From NCBI RefSeq assembly GCF_030268065.1, contig NZ_BSDD01000001.1, positions 1 to 64,000 of the forward strand: DNA of 64,000 nucleotides. Reading direction: 5' to 3'. The DNA is from Geothrix rubra. Lineage in GTDB: Bacteria; Acidobacteriota; Holophagae; Holophagales; Holophagaceae. A program made the translations under genes and the position numbers. How positions within the stretch are numbered: the stretch's first letter is position 1; every line of letters starts with the position of its first letter. The notes beneath the pieces were generated by a model that was not told the origin of the DNA, did no database searches, and was given only the letters and a program-made list of their open reading frames with translations. Shown here one piece after another: positions 8,746 through 16,721 of the stretch.

Positions 8746-9998
8746 CCCCCGATGCCAAGGGCCGGCGCCCCGGGGACCCCAGCAGTCCCTATCACATCGT
8801 GATCATCACGCCGTACTTCTGGCCGATCCTCTGCGCCTCGACCCACCTCATGAAGGCGCTGGCGGAGGGCCTCGTCGAGGAGGGCCATCGGGTGACGGTC
8901 CTCACCAACGGGTTCGGCGCGCCGGGTTCCGCCACGCCGGACGAGCCCCCCATGAAGGGGCACATCCACCGGGCCTGGAACCCGTTTCTCCAGCGCCTGG
9001 GGGTGCTTGCCAAGTGCTGCGAGTACACCTGGTTCTCGATCTTCTTCCTCCTGCGCGGCCTGGGCGTCCGGAAGATCGACATCATCTTCGTGGCCTCCAA
9101 CCCCCCGCTCGCGGGCCTGCCTGCCGCCCTGCTGGCCTGGCTGAAGGGGGCGAAGATGGTCTACAACCTCCAGGACATCTTCCCGGACTCGGCCGTGGTG
9201 GCCGGGATCCTCCCGGCGGGCGGCCGGGCCTACCGGTGGCTCCGGAAGGCCGAGGAGGCCACCTACCGGGTTTCCGACCTGGTGGTGTCGATCAGTCCCT
9301 CCTTCTCCGACTACGTCGAAGCGCTCGTCCCGGGCACGCCGGTGGCCACGATCCCGAACTGGGTGGACACGGACCACATCCGGCCGATGGAGGAAGCGGA
9401 GGAGCCTGCCATCGCACCCTTCCGGGGAGGGGGGGGCTTCGTCGTCCAGTACGCCGGGAACATCGGGTTCATGCAGAACCTGGAGACGCTGCTGCTGGCG
9501 GCGGAGGAGCTGAAGGGGTTCCCCGACATCCGCTTCGTCTTCATCGGCAACGGGAACGCGAAGGAGGCGATGGAGGAGCTGGCGCGCCAGCGCGGGCTGG
9601 CCAACTGCGTCTTCCTGCCGCTCCAGCCCCTGGAGAAGGTGCCCGCGGTCTACAACGCCTGCGATGTGGGCGTCATTCCCCTGAAACCCGGCGCCGCGCG
9701 CATCGCCGTTCCCAGCAAGACCTGGAACTACCTGGCCGTGGGCCGTCCCGTCATCGGCTGCGTGGAGGTGGACAGTCCCCTGGCGGACGCGATCCGGGAG
9801 AGCCGGTCCGGATCGGTCGTTCCGGCCAGCGATCCCGCCCACCTGGCGCAGGTCATCCTCGACTACCGCAACGCCCCGGAGAGGGCCCGCCTGGAAGGTC
9901 GCCAGGGACGGGCCTACGCGGAGGCCAACCTGTCCCGCCGGGTCGCCATCCAGCGGTACATCCGGATGTTCGACCACCTCCTGGAGGCCTCGAGATGA
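8742..9998 (+). CDS. Glycosyltransferase family 4 (WcaI/WbuB-like)
   Basis: 418 aa, overlapping the preceding gene by 4 nt. The N-terminus IVIITPYFWPILCASTHLM resembles the WcaI/WbuB group. Donor-domain markers are VQYAGNIGFMQN (from about residue 236) and IAVPSKTWNYLAVGRPVIG (from about 321). Expected to be a cytoplasmic membrane-associated retaining transferase acting on a polyprenyl-linked glycan. The gene is the second in a five-overlap run 7057-11769 (acyltransferase, transferase, aminotransferase, phosphoglycosyl transferase). Specific donor unknown. Confidence 0.87.
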   Translation: MTPDAKGRRPGDPSSPYHIVIITPYFWPILCASTHLMKALAEGLVEEGHRVTVLTNGFGAPGSATPDEPPMKGHIHRAWNPFLQRLGVLAKCCEYTWFSIFFLLRGLGVRKIDIIFVASNPPLAGLPAALLAWLKGAKMVYNLQDIFPDSAVVAGILPAGGRAYRWLRKAEEATYRVSDLVVSISPSFSDYVEALVPGTPVATIPNWVDTDHIRPMEEAEEPAIAPFRGGGGFVVQYAGNIGFMQNLETLLLAAEELKGFPDIRFVFIGNGNAKEAMEELARQRGLANCVFLPLQPLEKVPAVYNACDVGVIPLKPGAARIAVPSKTWNYLAVGRPVIGCVEVDSPLADAIRESRSGSVVPASDPAHLAQVILDYRNAPERARLEGRQGRAYAEANLSRRVAIQRYIRMFDHLLEASR

Positions 9999-11152
9999 GG
10001 AAGGTGTTTCTCTCCTACAACCCCCCGACCATCGGCGACGACGAGCGTGCGGAGGTCCTGGACACCCTCAACTCCCCCTGGGTGACCACGGGGCCGAAGA
10101 CGAAGGCCTTCGAAGCGGCCCTGCAGGACTACCTCCATGCGCCCGCCGTGGTGGCCCTGAACTCCTGCACCGCAGGGCTTCACGTGGGCCTCGTGGCCCT
10201 GGGGGTGGGCCCCGGGGACGAGGTCATCGTCCCGTCCATGACCTTCTGCGCCACCGCCAACGTGGTCGAGCATGTCGGCGCCCGGCCGGTCCTGGTGGAC
10301 GTGTGTCCCGACACGCTGACCCTCTCCCCCGATGCCGTGCAGGCGGCCATCACGCCCCGCACCAAGGCCCTCCTGCCCGTCCACTACGCGGGCCACCCGG
10401 TGCAGATGGACGAACTGGACGTCCTGGCGGAGCGGCATGGCCTCGCGATCCTGGAGGATGCGGCCCATGCGATCTCGAGCCGCTACAAGGGGCGCCTCGT
10501 CGGATCCAGGCCCAACCTCGCGGCCTTCAGCTTCTACGCCACCAAGAACCTCACCACCGTCGAAGGGGGCTGCCTCACGGGCGAACCCGCGCTGGTCGAG
10601 AAGTCCCGCATCATCGGGCACCATGGCATGAACCGCGACGCCTGGAAGCGTTTCGACCGGTCCGGATCCTGGTACTACGAGGTGGTCCTCCCGGGGTTCA
10701 AGTACAACATGACCGACATGCAGGCCTCCATCGGCCTCCAGCAGCTGAAGCGGCTCGGGGCCTTCCAGCGGCGCCGGCGGGAGGTGGTGGCCCGCTACGA
10801 GGCGGGCCTGGGCGACCTGGCCGCCCTGGAGCTTCCGGTGGAGCGCCCCTGGGCCGAGTCGAGCTGGCACCTGTACGTGATCCGGCTCCGGGCCGGTGCG
10901 CTGCGGATCGACCGCAACACCTTCATCGAGGAGCTGAAGGCCCGGAACATCGGCACCTCCGTCCACTACCTGCCCGTGCACATGCACCCCTTCTACCGGG
11001 ACAAGTACGGCTACCGCCCGGAGGACCTGCCCGTCTCGGCGGATGCCTACCAGCGGATGCTCAGCCTCCCCCTGCACGCGGGACTGACGGACGGCGATGT
11101 CGACGACGTGATCCAGGCCGTCCGGGAGCTCGTCCTCGCCAACCCGGCCTGA
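9995..11152 (+). CDS. DegT/DnrJ/EryC1/StrS aminotransferase
   Basis: 385 aa from ATG 9995, which overlaps the previous stop (ATGA). PLP-dependent fold type I sugar aminotransferase: NSCTAGLHVGL in the cofactor-binding region, EDAAHA with the PLP-pyridine aspartate, and SFYATKNLTTVEGG with catalytic K184. The C-terminal NIGTSVHYLPVHMHPFY is typical of the VioA/PglE/ArnB group. It should transfer an amino group, usually from glutamate, to a 4-keto (or 3-keto) nucleotide sugar such as the product of the dehydratase at 356. With the phosphoglycosyl transferase 2 bp downstream this resembles the bacillosamine-type module of glycan initiation; the product is inferred. Confidence 0.9.
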   Translation: MRKVFLSYNPPTIGDDERAEVLDTLNSPWVTTGPKTKAFEAALQDYLHAPAVVALNSCTAGLHVGLVALGVGPGDEVIVPSMTFCATANVVEHVGARPVLVDVCPDTLTLSPDAVQAAITPRTKALLPVHYAGHPVQMDELDVLAERHGLAILEDAAHAISSRYKGRLVGSRPNLAAFSFYATKNLTTVEGGCLTGEPALVEKSRIIGHHGMNRDAWKRFDRSGSWYYEVVLPGFKYNMTDMQASIGLQQLKRLGAFQRRRREVVARYEAGLGDLAALELPVERPWAESSWHLYVIRLRAGALRIDRNTFIEELKARNIGTSVHYLPVHMHPFYRDKYGYRPEDLPVSADAYQRMLSLPLHAGLTDGDVDDVIQAVRELVLANPA

Positions 11153-11154
11153 CG

Positions 11155-11769
11155 ATGGCCAAGCGCACCTTCGATCTGTTCTGGTCGGCCCTGGGGCTGG
11201 TGGTCCTCTCGCCGGTGCTGCTCCTGGTGGCCCTCCTGGTGAAGCTGGAGGACGGCGGCCCGGTCTTCTTCCGGCAGGTCCGTGTGGGGCGGGGGGGACG
11301 TCCCTTCCGCATCTGGAAGTTCCGGACCATGGTCGTGGATGCCGAGCGCCGGGGAGGGGCCATCACCGTAGGCCAGGACATCCGGATCACCCGGATCGGC
11401 CGGTACCTTCGGAGCACCAAGCTGGACGAGTTCCCCCAGCTCCTCAATGTCCTGTCGGGGGAGATGAGCCTCGTCGGGCCCCGTCCGGAGGTGCCGCGGT
11501 ACGTGGACCACTACACGGAGGCCCAGCGCGGGATCCTCGGACTCCGGCCGGGCATCACGGACCTGGCCTCCATCAAGTACCGGAACGAGAGCGAGCTGCT
11601 CGGGCAGGCCGAGGATCCCGAGGCCACCTACATCCAGGAGGTGCTGCCGGACAAGATCCGCATCAACCTCGCCTACGCCTCCAGGGCGGGTGTCTGGTCG
11701 GACTTCCTGGTCATTCTTGCCACCCTCGGGCTCTTCCCGCCCGCGCGGATCCGCACCGGGCAGGCCTGA
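11155..11769 (+). CDS. Undecaprenyl-phosphate phosphoglycosyl transferase, PglC type
   Basis: 204 aa, the small monotopic form. The N-terminal hydrophobic helix (about 8-29) contains the S19-P20 break that makes PglC enzymes re-entrant. KFRTM (57-61), the catalytic D91-E92 pair in STKLDEFPQL and MSLVGPRPEVP are all present. The family moves a phospho-sugar (diNAcBac, QuiNAc, FucNAc or galactose) from a UDP-sugar to undecaprenyl phosphate at the inner membrane, the first committed step of the repeat unit. Starts 2 bp after the aminotransferase stop. Its tail is convergent with fnlC, 2 bp between stops. Confidence 0.92.
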   Translation: MAKRTFDLFWSALGLVVLSPVLLLVALLVKLEDGGPVFFRQVRVGRGGRPFRIWKFRTMVVDAERRGGAITVGQDIRITRIGRYLRSTKLDEFPQLLNVLSGEMSLVGPRPEVPRYVDHYTEAQRGILGLRPGITDLASIKYRNESELLGQAEDPEATYIQEVLPDKIRINLAYASRAGVWSDFLVILATLGLFPPARIRTGQA

Positions 11770-11771
11770 AG

Positions 11772-12902
11772 TCAGTCCTTCCGCCAGACGAAGCGGTTGA
11801 CGTAGTCGACGTAGCTGTGGATGGCCCGGACGACGGTCTCGGAGACCTGGGGGGCCTCGTAGTCCTTGACGATCCGCGTCCGCCGCCCGGACCGGAGCCG
11901 CGCGCCGTGCAGCACCTGGATGGCCTGGTCCACGCGGTCGATCTCCATCCCGGTGAGGATCACGGCCCCCTCCTCCATGCCTTCGGGCCGCTCATGGGCC
12001 TCCCGGATGTTCAGGGCGGGGAAGTCCAGGATGGACGACTCTTCGGTGATGGTGCCGCTGTCGGAGAGGACCACGTGGGCCTGCTGCTGGAGCTTCACGT
12101 AGTCGAAGTAGCCGAAGGGCTTCACGAGGTCCACCCGGGGCTCCAGGGTGAAGCCGCCGGCCTCGAGCCGTTTCCGCGTGCGGGGGTGGGTGGACACGAC
12201 GACGCGCTTCCCGTGGCCGGCCGCGAGGTGGTTCAGCAGGGCCACGAACTTGGGCAGGTTGACGTCCGAATCCACGTTCTCCTCCCGGTGGCAGCTGACG
12301 AGGAAGTAGTCCCCGGCGGCCAGGCGCAACCGCCCGAGGATGTCCGAGGCCGCGATGCCTTCCCGGTAGTCCTGGAGCACCTCGTACATGGGACTGCCGG
12401 TCTTGATGATCCGGTCCGTGGGAAGGCCCTCGCGCAGGAGGTTCTCACGGGCGTGTCCGCTGTAGGGCAGGTTGATGTCCGCCAGGTGGTCCACCACCTT
12501 GCGGTTCGATTCCTCGGGCACGCGCTGGTCGAAGCACCGGTTGCCCGCCTCCATGTGGAAGATGGGGATCTTGCGACGCTTGGCGGGGATCACCGAGAGG
12601 CAGCTGTTGGTGTCCCCGAGCACGAGCAGGGCCTCCGGCTGCCGGTCCGCCAGCACCGGGTCCACCCGGATGATGATGTTGCCGAGGGTCTCGGCCAGGG
12701 TGCCGCCCGCGGCCTCGAGGAAGTGGTCGGGCCGGCGGATCCCGAGGTCCTTGAAGAAGACCTCGTTCAGCTCGTAGTCGTAGTTCTGGCCGGTGTGCAC
12801 GAGGATGTGCTCGGTGGTCTCCTCGAGCCGGGCGATGACCCGTGAGAGCCGGATGATCTCCGGGCGGGTCCCCACCACCGTGAGCACGCGCAGCTTGTTC
12901 AT
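11772..12902 (-). CDS. fnlC: UDP-N-acetylglucosamine 2-epimerase-like, FnlC/CapG type
   Basis: 376 aa. Non-hydrolysing 2-epimerase fold with VVGTRPEIIRLS (9-20), LVLGDTNS (93-100), HMEAGNRC (116-123) and SDSGTITEE; these match the WecB superfamily. Because it overlaps (4 nt) the FnlA-like gene upstream and an FnlB-like gene lies at 19443, the likely reaction is C-2 epimerisation of UDP-6-deoxy-L-talosamine derivative to UDP-N-acetyl-L-fucosamine, the last step of the pathway, rather than ManNAc synthesis by WecB. That distinction rests on context. Acts in the cytoplasm. Confidence 0.85.
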   Translation of the reverse strand: MNKLRVLTVVGTRPEIIRLSRVIARLEETTEHILVHTGQNYDYELNEVFFKDLGIRRPDHFLEAAGGTLAETLGNIIIRVDPVLADRQPEALLVLGDTNSCLSVIPAKRRKIPIFHMEAGNRCFDQRVPEESNRKVVDHLADINLPYSGHARENLLREGLPTDRIIKTGSPMYEVLQDYREGIAASDILGRLRLAAGDYFLVSCHREENVDSDVNLPKFVALLNHLAAGHGKRVVVSTHPRTRKRLEAGGFTLEPRVDLVKPFGYFDYVKLQQQAHVVLSDSGTITEESSILDFPALNIREAHERPEGMEEGAVILTGMEIDRVDQAIQVLHGARLRSGRRTRIVKDYEAPQVSETVVRAIHSYVDYVNRFVWRKD

Positions 12903-13951
12903 CTGGCCAGCTCCGGCTTGATGCCCCGCTCGGCGAGGGACTCCCGGACGCAGTCGAGGGTGAGCAGCAGCTCCTTCACCTCGGGCACCGACAGGCGGCG
13001 GGCGTTGTGGGAGTGGTACTCCTCCATCTGGGAGAGCTCCGGGTTCCCGACGGAGAAGTACTTGGAGTAGTTGAGGTCCCGGGAATCGGCGGGGACCCGG
13101 AAGTAGTCCCCCATGTCCTCGGCGCGCACCCGCTCCTCCCTGGAGAGCAGGCTCTCGTAGCGCTTCTCGCCATGCCGGGTGCCGATGACCTGGATCTCGT
13201 TGTCCACCTGGAGCAGTTCCCGGATGGCCTGGGCCAGGTCGTGGATGGTGGAGGCGGGGGCCTTCCTCACGAAGGTGTCGCCGTTCTGGCCATGGGTGAA
13301 GGCGAACTCCACCAACTCGACGGCCGTATCCAGGTGCATGAGGAAGCGGGTCATCTCGGGATCCGTCACCGTGAGCGGTTTTCCGGCCCGGATCTGGTCG
13401 AGGAAGAGCGGGATCACGGACCCCCGCGAGGCCATGACGTTCCCGTAGCGCGTCACGCAGATCACGGAGCCATCGGGATCCAGGTTGCGGGACTCGGCGA
13501 GGGCCACCTTCTCCATCATCGCCTTGGAGATGCCCATGGCGTTGATGGGGTAGACCGCCTTGTCCGTGCTGAGGCAGACCACGCGCTTCACGCGCTGCTG
13601 GATGGCCGCCTGGAGCAGGTTGGACGTCCCGAGGACATTGGTCCGGACGGCCTCGAACGGGTAGAACTCGCAGGAGGGCACCTGCTTGAGGGCGGCGGCG
13701 TGGAAGACGTAGTCGACCCCCCTCAGGGCGGTGGACACGCTGCGGGGATCGCGGACATCCCCGATGTAGTACTTGATCCGGTCGTCCTTGTACAGGTGGC
13801 GCATGTCGTCCTGCTTCTTCTCGTCGCGGCTGAAGATCCGGATCTCCCCGATGCCGCTTCCAAGGTATTTCCGCAGCACGACGTTCCCGAAGGATCCCGT
13901 GCCGCCCGTGATCAGGAGCGTGGCGTTCTTCAGATCAAGGTGGCTGGACAA
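12899..13951 (-). CDS. fnlA: UDP-GlcNAc 4,6-dehydratase/5-epimerase, FnlA/CapE type
   Basis: 350 aa from a TTG start at 13951 that has GGAGG four bases upstream; longer frames read into unrelated sequence. Extended SDR with TGGTGSFG (15-22), STDKAVYPINAMGISKAMMEK in the active-site region and TRYGNVMASRGSVIP, as in soluble CapE/FnlA. It converts UDP-GlcNAc to a 4-keto-6-deoxy hexose with inversion at C-5, the first step towards UDP-L-FucNAc. The 5' end overlaps the last 22 bases of the WbuB-like gene, and the 3' end overlaps fnlC by 4 nt, so wbuB-like/fnlA/fnlC form one unit. Confidence 0.9.
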   Translation of the reverse strand: MSSHLDLKNATLLITGGTGSFGNVVLRKYLGSGIGEIRIFSRDEKKQDDMRHLYKDDRIKYYIGDVRDPRSVSTALRGVDYVFHAAALKQVPSCEFYPFEAVRTNVLGTSNLLQAAIQQRVKRVVCLSTDKAVYPINAMGISKAMMEKVALAESRNLDPDGSVICVTRYGNVMASRGSVIPLFLDQIRAGKPLTVTDPEMTRFLMHLDTAVELVEFAFTHGQNGDTFVRKAPASTIHDLAQAIRELLQVDNEIQVIGTRHGEKRYESLLSREERVRAEDMGDYFRVPADSRDLNYSKYFSVGNPELSQMEEYHSHNARRLSVPEVKELLLTLDCVRESLAERGIKPELAR

Positions 13952-15183
13952 GGTGCCTCCAGATCGGGACGTTTCGGTGGGATGTGCCTGGAGATGATTC
14001 CGTACGCCCTGCTGGAAGTAAAATGCGTTTCCAGCTGCCGGCGGCCGGCCGCGCCCATGCGGGCACGCAGCTGCGGATCCGCGGCCAGCCGGTCCAGGTG
14101 GCGCTGGAACGACGCCAGGTCGCCGCTGTGGCACCAGAGGCCGGCCTGGGCCTGGTCCAGCATGTCCCCGAAGTCCGTGGCGGGATCCAGCGCGGCCAGG
14201 ACCGGCATCCGGATCTCGAAGTAGGAGAGGACACGCGAGGGGAAGTTGGGGATGGTGAACCGCGGATCGAGGCAGATCAGCCCGATGTCGCACTCCCGGG
14301 CCAGGGCCTCGTAGTCCGGCCGCGGCAGGGGGGCGACCAGGGTGACACGGTCCAGCCGCCGCTCCGCCAGGGCCTCCGCGAGCCGCCTGCGCTCGGTGCC
14401 CCTGCCCACCACGAGGAAATGCAGGTCGGCGCGGTGGCGGTTGGCCTCGAACACGTCGAGCAGGAAGTCCAGTCCCTGGGGGATGCCGAGGTTCCCCCCG
14501 TAGAGGGCGACGACGGCCTCCTTCGGGATGCCGTACCGCTCGCGGAGGGGGCCCGGCGGGAGGAGGCCCACATCCGGGCCGGGCCGCCGGGTGTTGGGCA
14601 GGACCTCCACCCGCTCCGCGGGGATCTCCGGGTTGTGCCGGCGCAGGTACGCCACGTTGGCCGGGGACATGCAGCCGATGGTGTCGGAGGCCGCGTAGAG
14701 CCGGCGTTCCTGGCGCCGGAAGTAGGCGAGCAGCAGGGGGTTCCGGATGAGCCCGAGATCCCGGGCATTCTGGGGGAAGATGTCCTTGAGCATGAGGTAG
14801 GTCTTCGCCCAGGGCTGACGGCGCTTCAGACCCCTGACGACCCGGGACAGGGTGACGGGCGGGGCCACGTACAGCACCAGGTCGTAGCGGCGTTCGGGAA
14901 GGTGCCTGGCCATCGCGCGGCGCAGCAGCCAGGGCAGGACGACGAGGCTGAGCCCCTTCTCGTACAGGCTGACATCGTAGATGTTCCCCGTGCGCACCCT
15001 GAGCACCTGGAAGGGCCCCTCCCGGGTGAGCCGCGTCGGCCGGCCGTGCTTCCGTTCGTCGATGGCGACGACATCCACCTGGTGTCCCTGGCGGCAGAAC
15101 TCCTCCATGAGCTGCATGATGTCGGAGGGCGCTGGGGGCTGGGCGGGCAGGGGGAACCCCAGGGCGAGGTAGAGCACGTTCAT
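13930..15183 (-). CDS. Glycosyltransferase, WbuB-like (probable L-FucNAc transferase)
   Basis: 417 aa from ATG 15183 (a GTG at 15201 would add six residues; neither has a strong ribosome site). GT4 architecture: N-terminal MNVLYLALGFPLPAQPP, donor domain with VALYGGNLGIPQG near 226 and FPSRVLSYFEIRMPVL near 312. WbuB proteins next to fnlABC in O-antigen loci transfer L-FucNAc, and this gene directly precedes fnlA with overlap, so L-FucNAc is the favoured donor (inference from context). Product would remain on the undecaprenyl-linked repeat unit at the inner membrane. Confidence 0.82.
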   Translation of the reverse strand: MNVLYLALGFPLPAQPPAPSDIMQLMEEFCRQGHQVDVVAIDERKHGRPTRLTREGPFQVLRVRTGNIYDVSLYEKGLSLVVLPWLLRRAMARHLPERRYDLVLYVAPPVTLSRVVRGLKRRQPWAKTYLMLKDIFPQNARDLGLIRNPLLLAYFRRQERRLYAASDTIGCMSPANVAYLRRHNPEIPAERVEVLPNTRRPGPDVGLLPPGPLRERYGIPKEAVVALYGGNLGIPQGLDFLLDVFEANRHRADLHFLVVGRGTERRRLAEALAERRLDRVTLVAPLPRPDYEALARECDIGLICLDPRFTIPNFPSRVLSYFEIRMPVLAALDPATDFGDMLDQAQAGLWCHSGDLASFQRHLDRLAADPQLRARMGAAGRRQLETHFTSSRAYGIISRHIPPKRPDLEAPCPATLI

Positions 15184-15253
15184 GGCCGGCCGCCCGGACA
15201 CGGAGACGGGCGGGGGATCCGGCCGGAAGGGGGAGGCGGGGGCAGGGCCAGGG

Positions 15254-16549
15254 TCATGCGGAGGGCCTGTAGCGGTTGACCACGACGCTGAACTTGCCGG
15301 AAGCGAGCTGGGGGATCTGCTCGACGTGCCGCACGGTCACCGCGGCCTCGGCCCCCAGGAAGCCCCTGACCGTCTCCAAGAACGGGTCGTCCGTCGCACC
15401 GGGCTCGGCGCCGTTCAGGACGAGCGTGTACTGGCCCCGGGCCTCCTGGATGAGCTGGAACTGCTTCAACCCGGTGAAGGGCCAGAAGGCATTGCACACG
15501 ACGACGGGTGAGAGGCGGCGGTCCTCCGTGTCATAGAGGAAGTCCATCTGGCGGCCCTCGACCTCGCGCAGCGTCTCCGTCTTCCACCCGCAGGCCGCGG
15601 CGGGCTGCCGGACCACCACGTCCCCCGTGTCGTACCGGATCATCGGCATCGCCCGGTTGAACAGGTCCGTGACCACGATCCGGGCCCGGTCGCCCGGACG
15701 GGCGGAATGGTCCCCGTCCAGGCTGAGGTACTCGAAGACGTAGCTCGCGGTGTTCAGGTGGTATTCGTCCCGGTCGGGGCACTGCTGCGCCAGGACCCCG
15801 TTCTCCTGGTTGGAGTACCGCGCGACCACGGTGCATCCGAACCGGGCGCGCAACGCCTCGCGGAGCTGCTGCGGCAGCCGCTCCGAGATGCTGATGATCG
15901 TGCGGAGGTGGAAGGCGTCCGGTCCGTCCCCCCGCTGTTCCAGGTACCGGGCCAGGGGGCCCAGGGTGGAGGGGTACCCCAGCATGCACCGGATGCCCGT
16001 GTCGCGCCGGAGGAGGGACCGCAGCGACTCCAGGCGCACCTCGTCGAGGAGGGAGATGTCGAACATGATGGCGTTCTCGCGCAGGGCCACGTGCCAGGGT
16101 TTCCGGTTGAGGTGATTCCAGACCCGCGTGAAGACATACCGGTCTCCGACCTGGTAGCCCGCCCTCCGTCCGAAGCAGATCATCTCCGCGAGCGCGCGGC
16201 GACGCTTGTCCGGATCCTGGAGCACGGCGAAGGGCGTGCCCGTGGATCCGCTCGTGTGCATGACCTGCAGGCGGGCCTCCCGGAAGACGTCCGAACGGAA
16301 GGCCTCGTCGTGCGCCTTGATGATCCGCTTGTCGATCACCGGGAAATCCTGGAGGGAGCTGAATCCCCGGCAGGCGGCGTAGAAGGGGGCGTGTTCCACG
16401 GCGAAGTGCAGGATCGCCTCCAGGCGGTCCGTGGAGGAGGCTCCCGCGGCCAGGCGCGCCTCGATGTCCTCGCAGTGCCTGCCGATGGGCGAGCCCTGGA
16501 GGTGGTCGGCCATCGAGAAGCCCCACTGCCTGATCCGTGCTGCGAGCAT
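15254..16549 (-). CDS. CapK/PaaK-like adenylate-forming protein
   Basis: 431 aa. Phenylacetate-CoA ligase-like fold: the P-loop HTSGSTGTPFAVL (98-110), the YSNQENG and MIRYDTGDVVV signatures, and a smaller C-terminal domain with SGKFSVVVNRY. Members called CapK occur in capsule and O-antigen loci; their substrate is mostly unproven, but they likely activate a carboxylic acid (perhaps an amino acid or hydroxy acid) for attachment to sugar. It sits 70 bp upstream of the WbuB-like gene in the same direction and may be the first gene of that minus-strand operon. An acyl acceptor might be provided by the acyltransferases in this locus (inference). Confidence 0.82.
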   Translation of the reverse strand: MLAARIRQWGFSMADHLQGSPIGRHCEDIEARLAAGASSTDRLEAILHFAVEHAPFYAACRGFSSLQDFPVIDKRIIKAHDEAFRSDVFREARLQVMHTSGSTGTPFAVLQDPDKRRRALAEMICFGRRAGYQVGDRYVFTRVWNHLNRKPWHVALRENAIMFDISLLDEVRLESLRSLLRRDTGIRCMLGYPSTLGPLARYLEQRGDGPDAFHLRTIISISERLPQQLREALRARFGCTVVARYSNQENGVLAQQCPDRDEYHLNTASYVFEYLSLDGDHSARPGDRARIVVTDLFNRAMPMIRYDTGDVVVRQPAAACGWKTETLREVEGRQMDFLYDTEDRRLSPVVVCNAFWPFTGLKQFQLIQEARGQYTLVLNGAEPGATDDPFLETVRGFLGAEAAVTVRHVEQIPQLASGKFSVVVNRYRPSA

Positions 16550-16605
16550 CGAGCCATTTCCTTCGGGGAAGGATCCACCGGGCGGTCGAACTTGTTAAGA
16601 TGGTG

Positions 16606-16639
16606 GCTAGTATGAACGGGAAAATCCCGCCAAGCTAGC
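16606..16639. promoter_or_regulatory. Nested dyad in a divergent promoter region
   Basis: In the 172-bp gap between the minus-strand CapK-like gene and the plus-strand beta-helix gene. Outer arms GCTAG (16606-16610) and CTAGC (16635-16639) enclose inner arms CGGGA (16617-16621) and TCCCG (16625-16629) separated by AAA. Such a symmetric site between divergent starts could be an operator. TATGAA lies inside the dyad and could be part of a -10 element. No experimental or homologous support. Confidence 0.35.
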
Positions 16640-16721
16640 TGAACAAAGGCCGGATTGTTATGGCCCACCCGGCCGAACCCGGGAGAAAGGTCATGGAATC
16701 GTTGATGCGGGCTCTGGGGCC